This document shows positions 1-5,409 of a stretch of 5,409 bases of DNA, piece after piece. The translations under genes and the position numbers were made by a program. The notes beneath the pieces were generated by a model. It was not told where the DNA came from. It ran no database searches and saw only the letters and a program-made list of their open reading frames with translations. Position 1 is the stretch's first letter. Each line of letters opens with the position of its first letter. Origin of the DNA: Candidatus Woesearchaeota archaeon CG10_big_fil_rev_8_21_14_0_10_32_9 (lineage in GTDB: Archaea; Nanobdellota; Nanobdellia; Woesearchaeales; 21-14-0-10-32-9); assembly GCA_002762915.1 (NCBI GenBank), contig PCYF01000011.1:1-5409 (forward strand), written 5' to 3'.

Positions 1-1
1 A

Positions 2-592
2 ATGCCTAGCAATACATTCAAGGAGTATGAAGTAAAAGAAGATACAACAATTGCAATAAATCTAAATAACCTAAAACAAGTGTTAAGAAGAACAAAACCT
101 TCTGACAAATTAACTCTTGAAAAAACAGAAAATAAATTAAAAATAACTATGAAGGAGAAAACAACAAGAACTTTCTACTTACCTTTAATAGATCTTGAGG
201 AAAGACAACAAAGAGTTCCACAATTAACTACAAAAGCGCAAATAGAATTACTTTCAACAACTCTCAATGAAGCTATAGAGGACATGGATATTGTTGGAGA
301 AAGTGTAATTTTTCAAACAATTGACAAAGATTCTTTTGTGGTTTCTGCAACAGGCGACTTGAACCGTGCAGAAGTTGTAATAAAATCAGATGAACAAGTG
401 AAAATAGAATCCGATGGAAATCAAAAAAGCAAGTATAGTATAGAATACTTGAAAAAAATGATGCAAGGCTCAAAACTAGCAACAAAAGCCACAATAAAAT
501 TCAGCAACGACTATCCTCTAATTTTGGAATACATTGAAAAAGACAAGCTAAGCTTACAGTTTATACTGGCTCCAAGAGTAGACAACGATTAA
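2..592 (+). CDS. pcn: DNA polymerase sliding clamp PCNA, 5'-partial
   Basis: This is the C-terminal 196 residues of the ring-shaped clamp that encircles DNA and tethers the replicative polymerase, FEN1, ligase and other PIP-box proteins. Compared from memory with Pyrococcus furiosus PCNA, the segment from MPSNTFKEYEV onward matches the region starting near residue 53 (LPSSIFSKYEV). About 50 N-terminal residues therefore lie outside the window, and the ATG at position 2 is an internal methionine. Visible landmarks are the end of domain 1 (TRTFYLPLIDLEE), the interdomain connector around residues 60-75 that lines the PIP-box pocket, and the signature C-terminus LSLQFILAPRVDND, equivalent to LTFLLAPRVEE. 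The stop codon lies 2 bp before the DUF368 start, so the two are probably co-transcribed. The connector is Gln/Arg-rich (ERQQRVPQL) where the Pyrococcus one is acidic and hydrophobic. Family assignment is secure; the truncation is caused by the window edge. Confidence 0.95.
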   Translation: MPSNTFKEYEVKEDTTIAINLNNLKQVLRRTKPSDKLTLEKTENKLKITMKEKTTRTFYLPLIDLEERQQRVPQLTTKAQIELLSTTLNEAIEDMDIVGESVIFQTIDKDSFVVSATGDLNRAEVVIKSDEQVKIESDGNQKSKYSIEYLKKMMQGSKLATKATIKFSNDYPLILEYIEKDKLSLQFILAPRVDND

Positions 593-594
593 AC

Positions 595-1476
595 ATGAAG
601 AAAACATTATACGATTCTTTTATCTTATTCTTCAAGGGAATTTTGATGGGTCTTGCAGATGTAATACCAGGAATATCTGGAGGAACTATAGCATTCATAA
701 CAGGAATATACTCTGAATTAATTAAATCAATAAATGACGTTGGAGATTTTTTGCGAGGAAGCATACAGAAAATAACTCGAAACAAAGGATCTTGGAAACA
801 AATATTTACTAAAATAAATTTTACATTCTTCATTCCTCTTATCTTAGGAATATGGTCTGCATTTGCAGTAGGCGTATTATTTATTCCAGAACTATTACAA
901 CAATATCCTTCTCAAATAATGGGTCTCTTCACAGGCTTAATTATCGCAACAACAGCCTTATTGGTTTTTGAGGTAAAACAAAAAAACTTTTTAGTGTATG
1001 CTGTTGGCTTTATTGGCTTACTAATAGGTTTCTTTATATCTCAAATAACAATAACAACTACAATTCCCTCCTATTTATTCATCTTTTTTATAGGGGCTTT
1101 GTCAATATGTGCAATGATTCTTCCAGGAATATCTGGTGCGTACATTTTGTTGATGTTCGGACAATATGAATTTATGTTAAATGTTTTAAGAAATCTAACT
1201 CAGAAATATTGGTATTTTGTTGCATTTACTTTGGGTGCAATTATTGGGCTGTTGTCTTTCTCAAAATTATTAAATTATTTATTAAAAAAACACGAATCAA
1301 AAACATTGATGTTTTTAGCAGGATTAATGCTTGGAGCAATGTATGGACCTCTAAAAACAACTACAAGTAACTTGTCTAGTGATAAAATGCTATATTTGGT
1401 TTTGTTTGTAGTTTTAGGAATTCTATTAGTTGTAATTATAGAAGGCATTAAAAAAAGAATTACTCATACTTTTTAG
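595..1476 (+). CDS. DUF368 membrane protein, PopT-type polyprenyl-phosphate translocase
   Basis: A 293-residue polytopic membrane protein. Bacterial DUF368 members (PopT) return undecaprenyl phosphate, the lipid carrier for surface glycans, to the cytoplasmic leaflet. An archaeal member would plausibly act on a dolichyl- or polyprenyl-phosphate used in N-glycosylation or surface polymers, which is inference. The N-terminus FFKGILMGLADVIPGISGGTIAF (residues 12-34) is the family hallmark. A second copy of the motif, MILPGISGAYILL (174-186), marks the second half of an internal repeat, expected to form paired re-entrant hairpins. Roughly eight hydrophobic stretches are visible, near residues 8-34, 78-97, 107-126, 131-153, 157-188, 205-227, 237-253 and 264-284, with a basic tail (KKRITHTF). 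The length is normal for the family. The start is the ATG 2 bp after the PCNA stop, and no Shine-Dalgarno is evident, so it is probably translated from the PCNA transcript. The 3' end overlaps the convergent downstream gene by 17 bp. Confidence 0.9.
   Translation: MKKTLYDSFILFFKGILMGLADVIPGISGGTIAFITGIYSELIKSINDVGDFLRGSIQKITRNKGSWKQIFTKINFTFFIPLILGIWSAFAVGVLFIPELLQQYPSQIMGLFTGLIIATTALLVFEVKQKNFLVYAVGFIGLLIGFFISQITITTTIPSYLFIFFIGALSICAMILPGISGAYILLMFGQYEFMLNVLRNLTQKYWYFVAFTLGAIIGLLSFSKLLNYLLKKHESKTLMFLAGLMLGAMYGPLKTTTSNLSSDKMLYLVLFVVLGILLVVIIEGIKKRITHTF
667..1136 (+). repeat. Twin PGISG-encoding motif inside the DUF368 gene
   Basis: The 14-bp sequence CCAGGAATATCTGG occurs exactly at 667-680 and again at 1123-1136, both times in frame and encoding PGISG. 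It marks the two halves of the internal repeat of the DUF368 protein. The identity at DNA level probably reflects the shared protein motif plus strong codon bias (GGA, ATA) and not a recent duplication, since the flanking DNA does not match. Confidence 0.6.
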
Positions 1477-2275
1477 CTATGTCTAATGCCGCGATTTTAG
1501 CTTCTGCGTGAGTATCAACAACGGTTAACAATTTTGAATATCTTCTTTTCAAATATACTTCTATTTTATTATGCTCTTCGGAAAAATAATGAATTAAAAT
1601 AACAGGAATTTCATTTTTTAACATTCCTTCAACATTTTCTGGATCGTCTTCCATTAAGTACATGAAATTAAGCTCATTTGGAAAATAATCTTGTTTTATA
1701 TCAAATAATGCGTTCTCTTTCTGAGACTCAAAATAAATTTTATCAAGATAAGTTTTATTTGTGTTTTTCCAATAAATTGTTTTCCTAACTCTATTAGCAT
1801 AAGCCTCAGGATTGCTTTTTTTGAGACCTGTACCTCTCTTAGTTATTCCAATATTAAGATAATTTGGTCCTTTTTCATGAAGCTTTCTGTTCAAGTCAGC
1901 TATATCTGAAATTACTCCTTCCAGAAAAAAAGCAGAATTATCAAAATCATCAAGGGATGCGAAAAATGAACTTCTAAGATCAAGATCAAAATCTGAAAAA
2001 GAATTTTTACCTGCAACTCTCTGTTTTAATAAAATCTCTTTAATTGATTTACTCTTTTCTAAGTAAAGTTCTCTGAACAAATCACGATATAAAGAAATAT
2101 TTTGACAGGAGGAACTAAACAAAAAATTATACACATAAGGATACTTTCTTTCTTGTATGTCTTTAAAGAATTCTTCAGGAAATACTTTTTTAGCTTCTAA
2201 GTTTTTTAATTGTTGTTTGAAAGAATTAAAAACTACGTTATCAATATCTTCTAATCCTATGTTCAATACATTCAT
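1460..2275 (-). CDS. Uncharacterised protein with HAD-like C-terminal half
   Basis: A 271-residue soluble protein that I do not recognise as a named family. The C-terminal half has the order of a haloacid-dehalogenase (HAD) Rossmannoid fold. A strand ends in Thr (YLNIGITKRG, 139-148; motif II-like). A lysine-containing segment follows (DKIYFESQKEN, 178-188; motif III-like). Then comes an acidic loop after a strand (MYLMEDDPENVEGMLKNEI, 205-223; motif IV-like), and a strand plus helix (IPVILIHYF; TVVDTHAEAKIAALDIAKK). This resembles the end of the 5'-nucleotidase-like HADs. Motif I is doubtful: the only candidate is LEDIDNVVF (8-16), which lacks a clean hydrophobic strand before the DxD. Residues 20-135 are mainly helical and charged and could be a cap domain. 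The ATG is the first after an in-frame TGA 12 nt upstream, and GAGG sits 7 nt before it. The gene lies 45 bp downstream of trxB on the same strand, so co-transcription is plausible. Catalytic activity cannot be asserted. Confidence 0.85.
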   Translation of the reverse strand: MNVLNIGLEDIDNVVFNSFKQQLKNLEAKKVFPEEFFKDIQERKYPYVYNFLFSSSCQNISLYRDLFRELYLEKSKSIKEILLKQRVAGKNSFSDFDLDLRSSFFASLDDFDNSAFFLEGVISDIADLNRKLHEKGPNYLNIGITKRGTGLKKSNPEAYANRVRKTIYWKNTNKTYLDKIYFESQKENALFDIKQDYFPNELNFMYLMEDDPENVEGMLKNEIPVILIHYFSEEHNKIEVYLKRRYSKLLTVVDTHAEAKIAALDIAKKYE

Positions 2276-2282
2276 ACAGTTG

Positions 2283-2286
2283 CCTC
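2283..2286 (-). promoter_or_regulatory. Shine-Dalgarno GAGG before the HAD-like gene
   Basis: Read on the minus strand, GAGG lies 7 nt upstream of the ATG at 2275, a workable Shine-Dalgarno spacing. None of the other starts in the window has an obvious counterpart, which fits this gene being internal to a transcript beginning at or before trxB. The G overlaps the upstream in-frame TGA, which also supports this start choice. A weaker A/T-rich TATA-like run (CTTAAAAAA, about 2303-2311) is centred roughly 32 nt upstream and could provide a separate promoter with a leader of about 5 nt, but the spacing is worse than for the other genes. Confidence 0.4.
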
Positions 2287-2320
2287 AAGTACTCAACACC
2301 TCTTTTTTAAGCTAAAGTTC

Positions 2321-3247
2321 TTAGACAGTTTCTTTACTTTCAAGATACTTTTCTACTTCCATTGCAGCTTGACAGCCAGAACCCGCAGCAGTAATTGCTT
2401 GCCTGTATCGTGTGTCCTGAACATCTCCTGCAGCAAAGACTCCTTCAAGATCTGTTTTCATAAATCTATCTGTGATAAGATATCCTTGATCATTAACTTT
2501 CAGTAATTCCTTGAAAATACTTGTATTTGGAACATGACCTAATGCAAGGAAAACACCATCGCAAACAAAATCAGAAATCTCTCCAGTAACTGTATCTTTT
2601 AGTTTAACTCCAGTTACACCTTTTTCAGTTCCAATAACTTCTTCTACAACTTTATTCCATAAAATATCTGTTTTAGGATTTTTGAAAAACTTATCTTGCA
2701 TTATTTTACTAGCTCTCAAAGCATCTCTTCTATGAACTACAGTTACTTTTGATGCAAATTTTGTAAGAAAATTAGCTTCTTCCATTGCAGAATCTCCTCC
2801 GCCAACAATTATTATTTCTTTTCCTTTGTAAAAGAAACCATCACAAGTAGCACAAGTACTAACTCCTTTGCCTTTAAATTTTTCTTCAGAAGGAATATCC
2901 ATCCATCTTGCGGAAGCTCCTGTTGCAATAATTAAAGTTTCTGTTTCCAATTGTTCTTTATCGTCAACAGTTAGAATATAATGATCTTCTTTTTTCTCAA
3001 ACTTTGTTGCAATTCCAGTTTTGAATTTTGCACCAAACTTCTCTGCTTGTTGCTTCGCATTTACTATTAGTTGAGGACCCATAACTCCTTCAGGAAACCC
3101 TGGGAAATTCTCAACTTCATTAGTTAAAGTAAGTTGTCCTCCATCTTCCGGACCAGATAAAACAAGAGGAGATAAACTAGCTCTGGCAGTGTATATAGCT
3201 GCAGTAAGGCCGGCAATACCATTTCCTAAAATTATGACCTTTTCCAT
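2321..3247 (-). CDS. trxB: Thioredoxin reductase (NADPH), TrxB
   Basis: A complete 308-residue low-molecular-weight flavoprotein that passes electrons from NADPH through FAD and a redox-active disulfide to thioredoxin or a similar cytoplasmic thiol carrier. In order: FAD dinucleotide-binding motif GNGIAG (8-13), the conserved GGQLTLTNEVENFPGFPEG stretch (36-54), ATGA (108-111), the redox pair C132-A-T-C135-D136, the NADPH-binding GGGDSA (149-154) with HRRDALRAS (172-180), and the second FAD motif GVFAAGDVQD (269-278). Every catalytic and cofactor element is present, and the length is typical (about 300-320). The HRR basic cluster is the usual determinant for the NADPH 2'-phosphate. The start is the ATG immediately before EKVIILGNG, with a TATA-like element about 27 nt upstream suggesting a leaderless message. 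The HAD-like gene follows after 45 bp. No thioredoxin gene is in the window. The protein looks bacterial in type, as many archaeal TrxBs do. Confidence 0.97.
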   Translation of the reverse strand: MEKVIILGNGIAGLTAAIYTARASLSPLVLSGPEDGGQLTLTNEVENFPGFPEGVMGPQLIVNAKQQAEKFGAKFKTGIATKFEKKEDHYILTVDDKEQLETETLIIATGASARWMDIPSEEKFKGKGVSTCATCDGFFYKGKEIIIVGGGDSAMEEANFLTKFASKVTVVHRRDALRASKIMQDKFFKNPKTDILWNKVVEEVIGTEKGVTGVKLKDTVTGEISDFVCDGVFLALGHVPNTSIFKELLKVNDQGYLITDRFMKTDLEGVFAAGDVQDTRYRQAITAAGSGCQAAMEVEKYLESKETV

Positions 3248-3270
3248 GATGCTGATAGAGAAGGCACATT

Positions 3271-3284
3271 CTTTTAAATTATTT
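3271..3284 (-). promoter_or_regulatory. Putative BRE/TATA promoter of trxB
   Basis: On the minus strand the sequence reads AAATAATTTAAAAG. Its TTTAAAAG box is centred at about 3274.5, some 27 nt upstream of the trxB ATG (A at 3247). Archaeal TATA boxes sit about 26-27 nt before the transcription start, so the transcript would begin at or next to the start codon. The adjacent upstream A-rich bases could serve as the BRE. Low complexity makes chance matches easy; the consistent spacing with two other genes here is the main support. Confidence 0.5.
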
Positions 3285-3352
3285 ATGGAATGCTTTAATC
3301 AATTGAAGAAACTCGCAGTACTTAAACTACGTGTGTTAACTGTGTTTGAGTA

Positions 3353-4234
3353 TTATTTGTTTAATTCTGAGATGATAAAGTCCCATCTTTGTTCTATTTT
3401 TGCTTGTTCCTGATTAACACTGGAAAATGCAAGATGACCTTTCTTAAACATTCTCAGATACCCTGCTTCTCCTAACGTTATTACAGTGGTTTCCGGAACA
3501 TGAAAAGAATAACCTATTGCCGAATGATGTCTGGAATGTCCTCCTGCATCAAGACCCATATTATCAGGATACTCGGTATTTGCATATTTTTCCTTAATTC
3601 TTTCAGGATTAACATCGACAAGTTGAACTAACATGCTATCAACTTCTCCAGAATTTGAAATCAAAATAGCATTATCTTCTTTAGATGAAGCTCTTATAAG
3701 CTTTTTTGTATATGTATCTTTAATATTATTATTAATGGCTTTACTAAACTCATACTTTTCATTTGGCTGCCACAGCCCTCCGAATGAATGAGCTCTGTGC
3801 GTTTCATTAGAAGAATCATAGCCGAAAACAAAAATGTATGCTGGTGCGTGACCATGTTTTAATATGGCATTTAAAAACATGGCTTCAGTTTCGTAAGATT
3901 CATCCAGTTTCTTCATGTACTCGAGCGCTTTAATCTTGCCAATACTCATTGCATTAATCAAATCTTCTTGAGTTATCTGATCAATTTTGTTTAAGTTAAT
4001 CAATTCATCTAAAGCATATCTGTTGCTTAAGTTGATGGCTTCATCTAACAGAGCGGTTTTTACATAGTTTGAAATATAACTAATATCTGTTCTTAAATCA
4101 GCAGAATACTCCTCTCTAGTTTTAGTAATAAGATCATAAATTATAAGCTCTAATCCAACACTATCTATGTTGATTTGTTTAATTGTTTTTTCAAACAAAG
4201 ATCGTTTTTCTATAAAATTAAAAGCCGTTTTCAT
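3353..4234 (-). CDS. Divergent diadenylate cyclase (DAC/DisA_N)-like protein
   Basis: A 293-residue soluble protein whose C-terminal half resembles the DAC domain that makes cyclic di-AMP from two ATP. Residues 130-140 (APAYIFVFGYD) look like the first core strand. EDNAILISNSGEVDSMLVQL (186-205) occupies the place of the DGA motif and the strand after it. GGHSRHHSAIGYSFHVPETTVITLGEAGYLRMFKKGHL (231-268) matches the pattern G-T-RHR-AAIG-S through VVSEETG-IS-DG-L of the family. Two signature changes are visible: DGA reads D187-N188-A189, and RHR reads R235-H236-H237. The metal-binding Asp and the first Arg-His are kept, so activity is possible but not assured. Residues 1-125 are largely helical and not recognised; they do not obviously match the N-terminal domain of archaeal DacZ. 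No membrane segment is apparent. The ATG is the first after an in-frame TAA 18 nt upstream. It is divergent from the PLD gene and 105 bp upstream of trxB. The gene is certain; the DAC assignment is by motif pattern only. Confidence 0.85.
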   Translation of the reverse strand: MKTAFNFIEKRSLFEKTIKQINIDSVGLELIIYDLITKTREEYSADLRTDISYISNYVKTALLDEAINLSNRYALDELINLNKIDQITQEDLINAMSIGKIKALEYMKKLDESYETEAMFLNAILKHGHAPAYIFVFGYDSSNETHRAHSFGGLWQPNEKYEFSKAINNNIKDTYTKKLIRASSKEDNAILISNSGEVDSMLVQLVDVNPERIKEKYANTEYPDNMGLDAGGHSRHHSAIGYSFHVPETTVITLGEAGYLRMFKKGHLAFSSVNQEQAKIEQRWDFIISELNK

Positions 4235-4255
4235 TTTAATTGGTAAGTTGAATTA

Positions 4256-4270
4256 GTTTAATAATTTGCT
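4256..4270 (-). promoter_or_regulatory. Putative BRE/TATA promoter of the DAC-like gene
   Basis: The minus strand reads AGCAAATTATTAAAC. The TTATTAAA box (4257-4264) is centred about 26.5 nt upstream of the ATG at 4234, with a purine-rich AGCAAA in the BRE position. This is the spacing expected for a leaderless archaeal transcript, and no Shine-Dalgarno is seen before this ATG. A second TTTAAA further upstream (about 4291-4296) is a less well-placed alternative. Confidence 0.5.
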
Positions 4271-4310
4271 CGTATTTTTGTGCAGGCCTTTTTAAATTTG
4301 ACTCACAATT

Positions 4311-4327
4311 CAAAAAGTTTTTAATTT
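4311..4327 (+). promoter_or_regulatory. Putative BRE/TATA promoter of the PLD-like gene
   Basis: The sequence CAAAAAGTTTTTAATTT contains an A-rich BRE-like part followed by TTTTTAAT (4318-4325), centred about 27 nt upstream of the ATG at 4349. The tract between the box and the ATG is almost pure T and A with one C, as expected if it is untranscribed promoter DNA and not a leader carrying a ribosome site. This element and that of the divergent DAC-like gene are about 60 bp apart, so the two genes have separate, back-to-back promoters in the 114-bp intergenic region. Confidence 0.5.
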
Positions 4328-4348
4328 CTTTTTTTATTTTTATTAAAT

Positions 4349-5409
4349 ATGGCAAAAAAGAACCAAAAGAATAACAAAATTACTTCTTTCAGCGTTCCTA
4401 TAAAATTGGTTCACTCTATGCTCACAGATATAGAGTCAGCTAAAAAGTCCATTTACTTAGAAACATATATTTATGATAAAGACACCTTGGGTATAATATT
4501 TAGAGATGCCTTAGAAAAGAAGGCAAAAGAAGGAGTAACTGTAAAATTACTACTAGATTCTTGGGGATCTTCTGCAAATGAAAAGTTTTTCTCAGAGTTT
4601 AAAGCTGCTGGCGGAGAAGTAAGGTTTTTTAGGAAAATAATAGCAAATTTTAAGATAATTTATCACGGACACAAAAGAAATCATAGAAAACTTCTTATTG
4701 TGGATGACGAAATTGCATATATAGGTTCTGCAAACATATCTAATGATTCAATTGACTGGAGAGAATTTGCCCTAAGAATAAAAGATCCAGTTGCTAAAGA
4801 ATTTTCTAGAATCTTTTTGGACGATTATAAAATTTATAATAACTTTTTTCACAAAATAAAACCGCGGATTAATTCTATAAAATTAAAAGATTTTGAAATA
4901 GTACGAGATGTGCCAAATCTTCTTGTTCAAAATATTAGAAAAAAAACTTTAGATTTGATAAAAAGATCGAAAAAAAGCATTATTATAGAAACACCATATT
5001 TTAATCCTGATAAAGGTTTAAGAAAAGCTCTAAAACGGGCAGTGAAGAGAGGAGTAGATGTTAAAATAGTTTTACCTGAAAAATCAGATGTTAGAATTTC
5101 AGATATAATCAGACAAGAATTTCTGGGTAGGCTCTTTTTAGCAGGAGTAAAAATATACTATTTCGAACCAAAGGTTTTACATGCAAAAGTTGCACTATTC
5201 GACGACGAGATCTTTTCTGTAGGTTCTGCTAACTTTAGCACTAGAAGTCATCTTTATCAATATGAGATAAACTTATTTGGCACCGAATCAAATATAAGAA
5301 AATTAGTTAAAACTCATTTATCTGACTCTTTAGAAGAATCAAAAAAATTCAACTACGAAGAATGGAAAAAAAGACCGTGGATTCACAAATTAATTGAAAA
5401 AGCAATATT
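4349..5409 (+). CDS. Phospholipase D / cardiolipin synthase-like protein, 3'-partial
   Basis: 353 codons are visible and the frame is open at the window edge, so the C-terminus is missing. Both HKD motifs of the PLD superfamily are intact: H112-x-K114-x4-D119 followed by GSAN (126-129), and H278-x-K280-x4-D285 followed by GSANFSTRS (292-300). Two intact motifs on one chain fit phosphatidyl transfer or phosphodiester hydrolysis with the two histidines as nucleophile and acid/base. The order of elements (SIYLETYIYD near 34-43, EGVTVKLLLDSWGS near 61-74, SIIIETPYFNP near 210-220, RGVDVKIVLP near 234-243) matches the cardiolipin-synthase branch, so synthesis or remodelling of archaeal cardiolipin-type lipids is the best guess. 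There is no N-terminal membrane segment, as in ClsB-like forms; the start is basic (MAKKNQKNNK). The ATG is the first after an in-frame TAA at 4322-4324. The gene is divergent from the DAC-like gene. Confidence 0.9.
   Translation, partial: MAKKNQKNNKITSFSVPIKLVHSMLTDIESAKKSIYLETYIYDKDTLGIIFRDALEKKAKEGVTVKLLLDSWGSSANEKFFSEFKAAGGEVRFFRKIIANFKIIYHGHKRNHRKLLIVDDEIAYIGSANISNDSIDWREFALRIKDPVAKEFSRIFLDDYKIYNNFFHKIKPRINSIKLKDFEIVRDVPNLLVQNIRKKTLDLIKRSKKSIIIETPYFNPDKGLRKALKRAVKRGVDVKIVLPEKSDVRISDIIRQEFLGRLFLAGVKIYYFEPKVLHAKVALFDDEIFSVGSANFSTRSHLYQYEINLFGTESNIRKLVKTHLSDSLEESKKFNYEEWKKRPWIHKLIEKAI

Noticed and set aside
2..4. ATG at the left edge as the true start of PCNA
   Set aside because: It aligns with an internal position near residue 53 of known PCNAs. 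Domain 1 would lose its first half, so the gene simply enters from outside the window.
273..494. Minus-strand open frame of 73 codons
   Set aside because: It lies entirely within PCNA on the opposite strand and its Leu/Ser/Phe-rich translation is typical of an antisense shadow of an AT-rich gene.
561..833. Minus-strand open frame of 90 codons
   Set aside because: It overlaps the end of PCNA and the conserved N-terminal motif of the DUF368 gene, with no recognisable domain or promoter.
3331..3348. Possible inverted repeat or terminator around GTTAAC after the DAC-like stop
   Set aside because: Only the 6-bp GTTAAC core is palindromic; the flanks (GTGT/TGTG) do not pair and no T-run follows on the minus strand.
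3189..3413. Plus-strand open frame of 74 codons across the trxB to DAC-like gap
   Set aside because: It overlaps the antisense of trxB's FAD-binding start and the 3' end of the DAC-like gene. The composition is that of a shadow frame, and the intergenic part is explained by the trxB promoter.
4327..4340. T-rich run before the PLD-like gene as a transcription terminator
   Set aside because: No gene reads into it from the left on the plus strand, since the neighbour is divergent. It is better explained as the stretch between the TATA box and a leaderless start.

Overview
The window is AT-rich and gene-dense and almost certainly archaeal. It opens with the C-terminal four fifths of an archaeal/eukaryotic-type PCNA sliding clamp. 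Three genes have archaeal TATA-like boxes centred about 27 nt upstream of their start codons, the spacing expected of leaderless transcripts. Low GC, very tight packing, and several short, divergent proteins suggest a small-genome lineage such as a DPANN archaeon (Woesearchaeota/Pacearchaeota-like). That placement is inference; no rRNA or tRNA is present to confirm it.

Layout, left to right. PCNA (5'-truncated by the window edge) is followed after 2 bp by a DUF368 polytopic membrane protein of the PopT polyprenyl-phosphate translocase family; both are on the + strand. This pair meets, tail to tail with a 17-bp overlap, a minus-strand series. In transcription order that series is a divergent diadenylate-cyclase-like (DAC) protein, a thioredoxin reductase (trxB), and an unrecognised 271-aa protein with a HAD-like C-terminal half. 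Divergent from the DAC-like gene across a 114-bp promoter region is a two-HKD phospholipase D/cardiolipin-synthase-like gene, cut off by the right edge of the window.

Functional themes are replication (PCNA), envelope lipid metabolism (DUF368 lipid-carrier recycling and the PLD/Cls-like enzyme), thiol redox (TrxB) and possibly nucleotide second-messenger signalling (DAC-like). The most interesting gene is the DAC-like one: its C-terminal half keeps the order of the DisA_N/DAC signatures, but the usual DGA reads DNA and the usual RHR reads RHH. The rest of the window looks like ordinary chromosomal core and near-core genes. No mobile element, CRISPR array, tRNA or rRNA is visible, and no gene-free stretch exceeds about 115 bp.
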